From contig OY987301.1 of assembly GCA_963920635.1 (NCBI GenBank), positions 43,251,820 through 43,315,819 on the forward strand: a stretch of DNA of 64,000 nt. The letters run 5' to 3'. Shown here one piece after another: positions 47,955 through 56,924 of the stretch. The stretch's first letter is position 1; every line of letters begins with the position of its first letter. The position numbers and the translations under genes were made by a program. Origin of the DNA: Pseudeuparius sepicola. Taxonomy: Eukaryota > Arthropoda > Insecta > Coleoptera > Anthribidae. The notes beneath the pieces are model-generated. The model was not told the DNA's origin, did not search any database, and worked only from the letters and a program-made list of their open reading frames with translations.

Positions 47955-47957
<3 letters not shown>
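47839..47957 (+). terminator. 3' UTR of the retrotransposon (copy A; same in B-E)
   Basis: Follows every complete copy: GGGCCCGATAACATGGCAAGG to GGCTAAGTCGA, then TAA repeats. It contains a perfect 5-bp stem with a triloop (CCGGG-ATG-CCCGG; ATA loop in B and C). In related elements the 3' UTR RNA is bound by the reverse transcriptase to start target-primed synthesis. Copy E has one extra T in the CTTTTTGGC run. No AATAAA is present before the TAA tract. Confidence 0.6.

Positions 47958-47999
<42 letters not shown>
47958..47999. repeat. (TAA)14 junction between copies A and B
   Basis: Fourteen uninterrupted TAA units. It is both the 3' tail of copy A and the insertion site of copy B. Confidence 0.9.
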
Positions 48000-48001
<2 letters not shown>

Positions 48002-48035
48002 TGTCATAGGGCCGCTGCCTGGGGATCGCCAGGGC

Positions 48036-51000
48036 ATGTCTGGAGCCGGCGCTGGGCATGACAGTGAGCGGGACGTCGGTGACAGGGCGCTGATGAGGCG
48101 GGCCCCTGTTGCACAAACAGCTACAGCCCAGCAACACGAACATCTACAACATGGGAGCCAAACGAGAACTAGGGTTCCACCCACCGAAGGTGCTGCGCGG
48201 GAACTTCAGCCAGCGTTCACTCAGGCGGGATTACAACGACGACGCATGAAATGGACTGGGTCCATGAATGAATCGATAATGCGTATTTTTTACAGGGTGA
48301 CAAACTTAGGACAAGAGATGATCGGCTACCGACAACAACTGCATGCCGAGTTCTGCAGGGAGTTTCCACACATGCAAGTGCCTGTACAAAGAGTGTCAGA
48401 TCAGTATCGAACTATTCTAAGAAATAACCGAATTCCAGAAACGCGACTTAACGCTATAAAACGGGAAGTTGAGCTAGAGATCCATGGCGAACACATAGAC
48501 ATAGACAACAACAACGGGGAAATTCAAGTGCCTGGACCACAACAAGAAGCCGGAACGGCAGAGCGAACAACTGAGAATCGGGAAATTCAAGTGCCTGGAC
48601 CACAACAAGAAGCCGAGACGGCGGGACGAACAACTGAGAATCGGGAATCAGTTAACGGAGAACACTTTGAAAGCCTGGACACACAGCTGAGAAGGGCGGT
48701 ATTGCGATACGAAGGCACAGACCCACTGAGCAGACCACCACTACCAAGATTGAATTCTTCCAGGAAGCTTGCAATCATGCTCGATATTATGAACACCAGA
48801 ATTTTACCCAACTATGTTTCAGTAACACCCACATTAGAACATATGCACATGTTAATCTACTGTGCCGCAACGGCCATCATCACTGCAATGGGAGCCAAGA
48901 TCCGGACGGCTCAAGAGTTAAATCGTGCAAGACCAGAACCACGAATGGCTCAATGGGAGATGCGACTAAATCGGAAGATCGAGAGTCTCCGTAAAGACAT
49001 AGGACAAGTAACCGAATATATCAGAGGAGTTAGAACTAGAAAGATCCAGAGGGCGGTGCAGGCAATAATGAGCCGCACCCAAATGCATTCTCAGCGTGAC
49101 CCCGCGAACATCACTGCTCAACAATGTCTTGATACATTAAAACAAAAACTTTCTGTTTTCGCAGGGCGTCTGAGGAGATACAAGGCCAGTAACAACAGGA
49201 AACGAGACAACAAACTCTTTGAACGATCAGAAAAGGGTTTCTACCGTACTTTGAATTCTAGCGCCGATGCCACAAATACGAGTTACCCTAGCAAAGAACA
49301 GGTCGACGGTTTCTGGAGAAATCAGCTTGCCACACCAGGTCCATGCAATGTCAGTGCAAGCTGGATCAGTGAAGAACGCGAGATGGGCCGGAACTATAGC
49401 CAGATGCAACACGAGCAATTCACAACCGATGAAGTCTCCAATGTCATCAAGAATTCCCACAACTGGAAGGCACCAGGTCCAGATCATCTCCAAAATTATT
49501 GGATTAAGAAGTTGTGTTGCACGCATGAACAAATAACTACCTTAATTAATGAAGTCTTGCTCGATCCTCTGAAAATGCCATTGTTTCTTACACAGGGTGC
49601 CACCTACTTGTTACCAAAAGACCAGCGGAATACGGATAACCCTGCCAAGTACCGCCCAATAACCTGCTTGCCTACGCTGTACAAGATAATCACTTCTTGC
49701 CTTACGCAGCGAATATATGCTCACTGCGAGCGGAACAACATCATGGCAATGCAGCAGAAGGGCTGCGCGAAGGGCGCAATGGGATGCAAAGAGCAACTCA
49801 TCATAGACTCTGTCATCTGCAACCAGGCTCATTCCAAGCAACGAAACCTCTACATGGCTTATGTGGACTACAAAAAAGCATTTGATTCCGTACCTCACGA
49901 CTGGCTAACAGGTATCTTAAAGCTGTATAAAATAGATCATCATACAGTTTCCTTTTTAGAACACGCTATGACAACCTGGCGCACTAAGATACAACTCAGA
50001 ACCGCAAGCAGCAACATCGAGACCGACACAATCAACATCCGAAGAGGGATTTTCCAAGGAGATTCACTCAGTCCACTGTGGTTCTGCATGGCGATGAACC
50101 CTCTATCACATCGGTTGAACTCTACAAAATACGGCTTCGCTATCAAAAGCAACAACGCAGAAGTGATCAAGTTGAATCACCTATTATATATGGATGATTT
50201 AAAACTGATGGCCGCAACCAAAAACCAACTAACGCAAATGCTTAAAATTGTAGAGGAGTTCTCCAGGGACATCGGAATGCTGTTTGGACTGGACAAGTGC
50301 CGCACCCTTAATATCATCCGGGGAAAGCTCGAACAAAGCGCACACGAGATGCAGGACGGCCAGGAGATCGAAGCAATGAGCAAGGGAGACACATACAAGT
50401 ATCTCGGGATGAAACAAGCTCAAAGGATAGACCATCGAACAATGAAGACTGATTTAACGAATGAATTCATCAAGAGAGTAAGACAAGTAGTGCGAACTGA
50501 TCTTAACAGCAGGAATTTGTTTAAGGCCCTGAACACGTATGCGTGCTCTGTACTCAGCTATTCGTTCGGAATAGTGAATTGGACCAACACGGACATCAAC
50601 AACCTGCAACGAAAAGTTAGGACACTACTGACAAAAGCTCATAAACATCATCCCCGTAGCGCCGTAGAAAGAACAACTCTGCCACGTCAACTAGGAGGAA
50701 GAGGATTGGCAGATCTCAGCAAGCAATTGGACCAACAAATATTAAATCTGCGTAATTATTTCTACAGGCAGGCCAACAGCTCCACACTACATAGGGCTAT
50801 ATGCGGAGCAGACGTCTCAACACCGCTACGTCTGACGGAACACGAGCGTCAAAATCACCACCGAACCGACAACGATAAACTACAGAGGTGGTTGGGGAAG
50901 CCGCTGCACGGGAGACATCCTAATGAGGTTAACCAGGAACATGTCGACAAGTTAGCGTCGAACTATTGGCTGACCTCGGGACGAATGTTCCCCGAGACGG

Positions 51001-51701
51001 AAGGCTTCCTACTGGCCATACAAGATCAGGTTATACCAACTCGCAACTACCTAAAATTCATTGTAGGAGATGCATCGGTAGTGGATGACAGATGCAGATA
51101 CGGGTGCCCAACTTCAGAAACAATCCAGCACATAACAGGAGGATGTCAGATGTTCGCATCAACGGAATATAAGGAACGACACGATTCGGTTGCCAAGATC
51201 TTGCACCGGGAACTGGCGGAAAAGCTGCTGCTTGTGCAGACAGAAAGGGTCCCATATTACAACTACACACCTGAGCCTGTTCTTGAGAACAGCAACTACA
51301 AGATGTACTGGGATCGTACAGTTCTGACTGATCAACGAGTTGCCCATAACAGACCGGACCTTATAATAGTTGATAAAATTTCTAGGAAGACAACTCTGAT
51401 TGATGTGGCCATCCCGAACAACAACAACCTGCGTGTGAAGCAAGTCGAGAAGATCGCGAAGTACAGAGACTTAGAAGAACGAATTAGAAGGCAATGGGAA
51501 ATGGAGAACGTCCAGACGATTCCAATCATCATGTCAACAACTGGTGTTATACCAAAAAGTTTGCTCAGAAACATCAAGGAGCTGAATCTAACTGATAGTC
51601 TTTACAGGTCCATGCAGAAAGCGGTACTACTTGCGACAGCCCGAACCGTCAGGAAATTCATGGGGAATGCAGGATCGTCCAAGAACATCAATGTCACCTA
51701 G
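48036..51701 (+). CDS. R4/Dong-type retrotransposon protein, intact (copy B, 1,221 aa)
   Basis: Reverse transcriptase and endonuclease that would nick TAA-repeat DNA and copy the element RNA onto it. Order: basic, Gln-rich N-terminus; Myb/trihelix-like segment at residues ~72-140 (KWTGSMNESIMRIFYR..., YRQQLHAEFCREFP, RVSDQYRTILRNN). An Asn/Gln-rich linker with a 21-residue tandem duplication (~162-203) follows. Next are APGPDHLQNYW, PAKYRPITCLPTLYK, catalytic Asp 611 in VDYKKAFD, GIFQGDSLSP (671-680) and YMDD (718-721). Then comes a CCHC knuckle C1020-x3-C1024-x7-H1032-x4-C1037. Last is a restriction-like nuclease with RPD (Asp 1108), LIDVAIP (Asp 1123) and a K/Y-rich helix. There is no apurinic-type endonuclease and no RNase H, as in the R2/R4 group. 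TAA in the tract closes the frame upstream, so ATG 48036 is the first usable start here. No stop or frameshift is present. Confidence 0.95.
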   Translation: MSGAGAGHDSERDVGDRALMRRAPVAQTATAQQHEHLQHGSQTRTRVPPTEGAARELQPAFTQAGLQRRRMKWTGSMNESIMRIFYRVTNLGQEMIGYRQQLHAEFCREFPHMQVPVQRVSDQYRTILRNNRIPETRLNAIKREVELEIHGEHIDIDNNNGEIQVPGPQQEAGTAERTTENREIQVPGPQQEAETAGRTTENRESVNGEHFESLDTQLRRAVLRYEGTDPLSRPPLPRLNSSRKLAIMLDIMNTRILPNYVSVTPTLEHMHMLIYCAATAIITAMGAKIRTAQELNRARPEPRMAQWEMRLNRKIESLRKDIGQVTEYIRGVRTRKIQRAVQAIMSRTQMHSQRDPANITAQQCLDTLKQKLSVFAGRLRRYKASNNRKRDNKLFERSEKGFYRTLNSSADATNTSYPSKEQVDGFWRNQLATPGPCNVSASWISEEREMGRNYSQMQHEQFTTDEVSNVIKNSHNWKAPGPDHLQNYWIKKLCCTHEQITTLINEVLLDPLKMPLFLTQGATYLLPKDQRNTDNPAKYRPITCLPTLYKIITSCLTQRIYAHCERNNIMAMQQKGCAKGAMGCKEQLIIDSVICNQAHSKQRNLYMAYVDYKKAFDSVPHDWLTGILKLYKIDHHTVSFLEHAMTTWRTKIQLRTASSNIETDTINIRRGIFQGDSLSPLWFCMAMNPLSHRLNSTKYGFAIKSNNAEVIKLNHLLYMDDLKLMAATKNQLTQMLKIVEEFSRDIGMLFGLDKCRTLNIIRGKLEQSAHEMQDGQEIEAMSKGDTYKYLGMKQAQRIDHRTMKTDLTNEFIKRVRQVVRTDLNSRNLFKALNTYACSVLSYSFGIVNWTNTDINNLQRKVRTLLTKAHKHHPRSAVERTTLPRQLGGRGLADLSKQLDQQILNLRNYFYRQANSSTLHRAICGADVSTPLRLTEHERQNHHRTDNDKLQRWLGKPLHGRHPNEVNQEHVDKLASNYWLTSGRMFPETEGFLLAIQDQVIPTRNYLKFIVGDASVVDDRCRYGCPTSETIQHITGGCQMFASTEYKERHDSVAKILHRELAEKLLLVQTERVPYYNYTPEPVLENSNYKMYWDRTVLTDQRVAHNRPDLIIVDKISRKTTLIDVAIPNNNNLRVKQVEKIAKYRDLEERIRRQWEMENVQTIPIIMSTTGVIPKSLLRNIKELNLTDSLYRSMQKAVLLATARTVRKFMGNAGSSKNINVT
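48519..48644 (+). repeat. 63-bp in-frame tandem duplication in copy B
   Basis: Two 63-bp units encode EIQVPGPQQEA..TA.RTTENR twice in the linker after the Myb-like segment. The other copies that reach this region (C, E, F) have a single unit. Confidence 0.85.
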
Positions 51702-51817
51702 GGCCCGATAACATGGCAAGGGTCTCGTCCGAGCCAGATCCTTATGGTATCCGGGATACCCGGGATCTGAGTGAATGTTCCCCGTAGAGGGAGTGCGAAT
51801 GCCTTTTGGCTAAGTCG

Positions 51818-51857
51818 ATAATAATAATAATAATAAAAATAATAATAATAATAATAA
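51818..51857. repeat. TAA junction between copies B and C
   Basis: TAA repeats with one interruption (AATAAAAATAAT near 51834-51843), unlike the perfect tracts elsewhere. Confidence 0.85.
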
Positions 51858-54800
51858 CATCTACAACATGGGAGCCAAACGAGAACTAGGGTTCCACCCA
51901 CCGAAGGTGCTGCGCGGGAACTTCAGCCAGCGTTCACAGAGGCGGGATTACAACGACGACGCATGAAATGGACTGTGTCCATGAATGAATCGATTATGCG
52001 TATTTTTTACAGGGTGACAAACTTAGGACAAGAGATGATCGGCTACCGACAACAACTGCATGCCGAGTTCTGCAGGGAGTTTCCATACATGCAAGTGTCT
52101 GAACAAAGAGTGTCAGATCAGTATCGAACTATTCTAAGAAATAACCGAATTCCAGAAACGCGACTTAACGCTATCAAACGGGAAGTTGAGCTAGAGATCC
52201 ACGGCGAACACATAGCCATAGATGACAACAACAACAATGGGGAACTTCAAGCGCCTGGACAACAACTAGAAGCCGAAACGGTAGAACCAACAACCGAGAG
52301 TCTGGAATCGGTTAACGAAGAACATTTTGAAGGCTTAAACGCACATATGAGACAGGCAGTATTGCGATACGAAGGCACAGACCCACTGAGCAGGCCACCG
52401 CTACCAAGATTAAATTCTTCCAGGAAACTTGCGATCGTGCTCGATCTTATGAACACACGAATTTTACCAAACTATGTTTCAGTGACACCAACATTAGAAC
52501 GTATGCACATGTTAATCTACTGTGCCGCAACGGCAGTCACCACTGTAATGGGTGCCAAGATCCGAACGGCCCAGGAGTTGAATCGTGCAAGACCAGAACC
52601 ACGAATGGCTCAATGGGAAATGCGACTAAATCGGAAGATCGAGAGTCTCCGTAAAGACATAGGACAAGTGACGGAATATATCAGAGGAGTTAGAACTAGA
52701 AGGATCCAGAGGGCGGTGCAGGCAATAATGAGCCGCACCCAAATGCATTCTCGGCATGACCCCGCGAACATCACTGCTCAACAATGTCTTGACACATTAA
52801 AACAAAAACTTTCTGTTTCCGCAGGGCGTCTGAGGAGATACAAGGCTAGTAACAACAGGAAACGAGACAACAAACTCTTTGAACGATCAGAAAAGGGTTT
52901 CTACCGTGCTTTTAATTCTAGCGCCGATGCCACAAATGCGAGTTACCCTAGCAGAGAACAGGTCGACGGTTTCTGGAGAAATCAACTTGCCACACCAGGT
53001 CCATACAATGTCAGTGCAAGTTGGATCAGCGAAGAACGCGAGATGGGCCGGAACTATAGCCAGATGCAACACGAGCAATTCACAACCGCTGAGGTCTCCG
53101 ATGTCATCAAGAATTCCCACAACTGGAAGGCACCAGGTCCAGATCATCTCCAAAATTATTGGATTAAGAAGTTGTGGTGCACGCATGAACAGATAACTAC
53201 CTTAATTAATGAAGTCTTGCTCGATCCTCTGAAAATGCCATTGTTTCTTACACAGGGTGCAACCTACCTGTTACAAAAAGACCAGCGGAATACGGATAAC
53301 CCTGCCAAGTACCGCCCAATAACCTGCTTGCCTACGCTGTACAAGATAATCACATCTTGCCTTACGCAGCGAATATATGCTCACTGCGAGCGGAACAACA
53401 TCATTGCAATGCAGCAGAAGGGCTGCTCGAAGGGCGCAATGGGATGCAAAGAGCAACTCATCATAGACTCTGTCATCTGCAACCAGGCTCATTCCAAGCA
53501 ACGAAACCTCCACATGGCTTATGTGGACTACAAAAAAGCATTTGATTCCGTACCTCACGACTGGCTCACAGGTATCTTAAAGCTGTATAAAATAGATCAT
53601 CATACAGTTTCCTTTTTAGAACACGTTATGACAACCTGGCGCACTAAGATACAACTCAGAACCGCAGACAGTAACATCGAGACCGACACAATCAACATCC
53701 GAAGAGGGATTTTCCAAGGAGATTCACTCAGTCCACTGTGGTTCTGCATGGCGATGAACCCTCTATCACATCGGTTGAACTCTACAAAATATGGCTTCGC
53801 TATCAAAAGCAACAACGCAGAAGCGATCAAGTTAAATCACCTATTATATATGGATGATTTAAAACTGATCGCAGCAACCAAAAACCAACTAACGCAAATG
53901 CTTAAAATTGTAGAGGAGTTCTCCAGGGACATCGGAATGCTGTTTGGACTGGACAAGTGCCGCACCCTTAATATCATCCGGGGAAAGCTCGAACAAAGCG
54001 CACACGAGATGCAGGACGGCCAGGAGATCGAAGCAATGAGCAAGGAAGATACATACAAGTATCTCGGGATGAAACAAGCTCAAAGGATAGACCATCGAAC
54101 AATGAAGACTGATTTAACGAATGAATTCATCAAGAGAGTAAGACAAGTAGTGCGAACTGATCTTAACAGCAGGAATTTGTTTAAGGCCCTGAACACGTAT
54201 GCGTGCTCTGTACTCAGCTATTCGTTCGGAATAGTGAATTGGACCAACACGGACATCAACAACCTGCAACGAAAAGTTAGGACACTACTGACAAAAGCTC
54301 ATAAACATCATCCCCGTAGCGCATTAGAAAGAACAACTCTGCCACGTCAACTAGGAGGAAGAGGATTGGCAGATCTCAGCAAGCAATTGGACCAACAAAT
54401 ATTAAAGCTGCGTAATTATTTCTACAGGCAGGCCAACAGCTCCACACTACATAGGGCTATATGCGGAGCAGACGTCTCAACACCGCTACGTCTGACGGAA
54501 CACGAGCGTCAAAATCACCACCGAACCGACAACGATAAACTACAGAGGTGGTTGGGGAAGCCGCTGCACGGGAGGCATCCTAACGAGGTTAACCAGGAAC
54601 ATGTCGACAAGTTAGCGTCGAACTATTGGCTGACCTCGGGACGAATGTTCCCCGAGACGGAAGGCTTCCTACTGGCCATACAAGACCATACAAGATCAGG
54701 TTATACCAACTCGCAACTACCTAAAATTCATTGTAGGAGATGCATCGGTAGTGGATGACAGATGCAGATACGGGTGCCCAACTTCAGAAACAATCCAGCA

Positions 54801-55489
54801 CATAACAGGAGGATGTCAGATGTTCGCATCAACGGAATATAAGGAACGACACGATTCGGTTGCCAAGATCTTGCACCAGGAACTGGCGGAAAAGCTGCTG
54901 CTTGTGCAGGCAGAGAGGGTCCCATATTACAACTACACACCTGAGCCTGTTCTTGAGAACAGCAACTACAAGATGTACTGGGATCGTACAGTTCTGACAG
55001 ATCAACGAGTTGCCCATAACAGACCGGACCTTATAATAGTTGATAAAATTTCTGGGCAGACAACTCTGATTGATGTGGCCATCCCGAACAACAACAACCT
55101 GCGTGTGAAGCAAGTCGAGAAGGTCGCGAAGTACCGAGATTTAGAAGAACGAATTAGAAGGCAATGGGAAATGAAGAACGTCCAGACGATTCCAATCATC
55201 ATGTCAACAACTGGTGTTATACCAAAAAGTTTGCTGAGAAACATCAAGGAGCTGGGTCTAACTGATAGTCTTTACAGGTCCATGCAGAAAGCGGTACTAC
55301 TTGCGACAGCCCGAACCGTCAGGAAATTCATGGGGAGTGCAGGAACGTCCGACAACATCAATGTCACCTAAGGCCCGATAACATGGCAAGGGTCTCGTCC
55401 GAGCCAGATCCTTTTGGTATCCGGGATACCCGGGATCTGAGTGAATGTTCCCCGTAGAGGGAGTGCGAATGCCTTTTGGCTAAGTCGAG
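51856..55489 (+). mobile_element. Retrotransposon copy C, 5'-truncated and frameshifted
   Basis: Starts AACATCTACAACATGGGAGC, missing the 5' UTR and the first ~35 codons. 3' UTR complete. It has the same 5' junction as copy E. Confidence 0.9.
51963..55371 (+). pseudogene. R4/Dong-type protein broken by a 10-bp duplication (copy C)
   Basis: Open from ATG 51963 (MKWTVSMNES) through the Myb-like segment and the whole reverse transcriptase. A tandem repeat of CCATACAAGA at 54675-54694 then shifts the frame and the first part ends at 54758. The remaining CCHC and nuclease parts continue in another frame from about 54700 to TAA 55371. The 3' part carries private changes (HQELAEK, KISGQTT, KELGLTD, AGTSDN), so C is the most diverged copy downstream. 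LQKDQRN replaces LPKDQRN, shared with E only. Confidence 0.9.

Positions 55490-55533
<44 letters not shown>
55490..55533. repeat. TAA junction between copies C and D
   Basis: About 14 perfect units, overlapping AATT of the element at the copy D break point. Confidence 0.9.
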
Positions 55534-55537
55534 TCAT

Positions 55538-55575
<38 letters not shown>

Positions 55576-56914
55576 AGACAAGTAGTGCGAACTGATCTTA
55601 ACAGCAGGAATTTGTTTAAGGCCCTGAACACGTATGCGTGCTCTGTACTCAGCTATTCGTTCGGAATAGTGAATTGGACCAACACGGACATCAACAACCT
55701 GCAACGAAAAGTTAGGACACTACTGACAAAAGCTCATAAACATCATCCCCGTAGCGCCGTAGAAAGAACAACTCTGCCACGTCAACTAGGAGGAAGAGGA
55801 TTGGCAGATCTCAGCAAGCAATTGGACCAACAAATATTAAATCTGCGTAATTATTTCTACAGGCAGGCCAACAGCTCCACACTACATAGGGCTATATGCG
55901 GAGCAGACGTCTCAACACCGCTACGTCTGACGGAACACGAGCGTCAAAATCACCACCGAACCGACAACGATAAACTACAGAGGTGGTTGGGGAAGCCGCT
56001 GCACGGGAGACATCCTAATGAGGTTAACCAGGAACATGTCGACAAGTTAGCGTCGAACTATTGGCTGACCTCGGGACGAATGTTCCCCGAGACGGAAGGC
56101 TTCCTACTGGCCATACAAGATCAGGTTATACCAACTCGCAACTACCTAAAATTCATTGTAGGAGATGCATCGGTAGTGGATGACAGATGCAGATACGGGT
56201 GCCCAACTTCAGAAACAATCCAGCACATAACAGGAGGATGTCAGATGTTCGCATCAACGGAATATAAGGAACGACACGATTCGGTTGCCAAGATCTTGCA
56301 CCGGGAACTGGCGGAAAAACTGCTGCTTGTGCAGGCAGAGAGGGACCCATATTACAGCTACACACCGGAGCCTGTTCTTGAGAACAGCAACTACAAGATG
56401 TACTGGGATCGTACAGTTCTGACAGATCAACGAGTTGCCCATAACAGACCGGACCTTATAATAGTTGATAAAATTTCTAGGCAGACAACTCTGATTGATG
56501 TGGCCATCCCGAACAACAACAACCTGCGTGTGAAACAAGTCGAGAAGATCGCGAAGTACAGAGATTTAGAAGAACGAATTAGAAGGCAATGGGAAATGGA
56601 GAACGTCCAGACGATTCCAATCATCATGTCAACAACTGGTGTTATACCAAAAAGTTTGCTGAGAAACATCAAGGAGCTGAATCTAACTGATAGTCTTTAC
56701 AGGTCCATGCAGAAAGCGGTACTACTTGCGACAGCCCGAACCGTCAGGAAATTCATGGGGAATGCAGGATCGTCCAAGAACATCAATGTCACCTAGGGCC
56801 CGATAACATGGCAAGGGTCTCGTCCGAGCCAGATCCTTTTGGTATCCGGGATGCCCGGGATCTGAGTGAATGTTCCCCGTAGAGGGAGTGCGAATGCCTT
56901 TTGGCTAAGTCGAG
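55534..56914 (+). mobile_element. Retrotransposon copy D, heavily 5'-truncated
   Basis: Starts at TTCATCAAGAG, downstream of the YMDD region, and keeps the C-terminal third and the 3' UTR. It begins with an expanded GA tract. Confidence 0.9.
55541..55573 (+). repeat. (GA)n expansion at the start of copy D
   Basis: 33 nt of GA repeat replace the GAGAG found at this position in the other copies (TCAAGAGAGTAAGAC). A new microsatellite of 14 extra GA units has arisen within 10 bp of the insertion junction. Confidence 0.9.
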
Positions 56915-56924
56915 ATAATAATAA
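56915..56924. repeat. Short TAA junction between copies D and E
   Basis: Only about three units, the shortest in the array, between CTAAGTCGAG and AACATCTAC. Confidence 0.85.

Larger units (their letters stand above)
45128..47957 (+). mobile_element. Retrotransposon copy A, 5'-truncated
   Basis: Begins inside the ORF at the position of copy B residue ~322 (GTAAAGACATAGG) and keeps the full 3' end and 3' UTR. The rest of the sequence is intact, so truncation during insertion is the main lesion. Confidence 0.9.
48001..51817 (+). mobile_element. Retrotransposon copy B, near full-length
   Basis: Starts at TTGTCATAGGGCCG, which in copy F lies ~33 bp upstream of the shared ATG. It lacks only the repeated 5' UTR. 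It has an intact ORF and 3' UTR. Confidence 0.95.
55444..56796 (+). pseudogene. Chimeric open frame: 3' UTR of C, poly-Asn, C-terminal third of D
   Basis: A continuous 451-codon frame starts at an ATG inside the 3' UTR of copy C (MNVPRRGSANAFWLSRD). It reads the TAA tract in its AAT phase as ~14 Asn, the GA tract as Arg-Glu repeats, then rejoins the true frame at VRQVVRTDL. It continues through the CCHC and nuclease domains to TAG 56796. It lacks reverse transcriptase. Probably untranslated, but it shows how the tract phase can fuse neighbouring copies. Confidence 0.75.

Noticed and set aside
47831..48184. Minus-strand frames with poly-Tyr or poly-Leu tracts
   Set aside because: The homopolymers are the TAA microsatellite read on the other strand.
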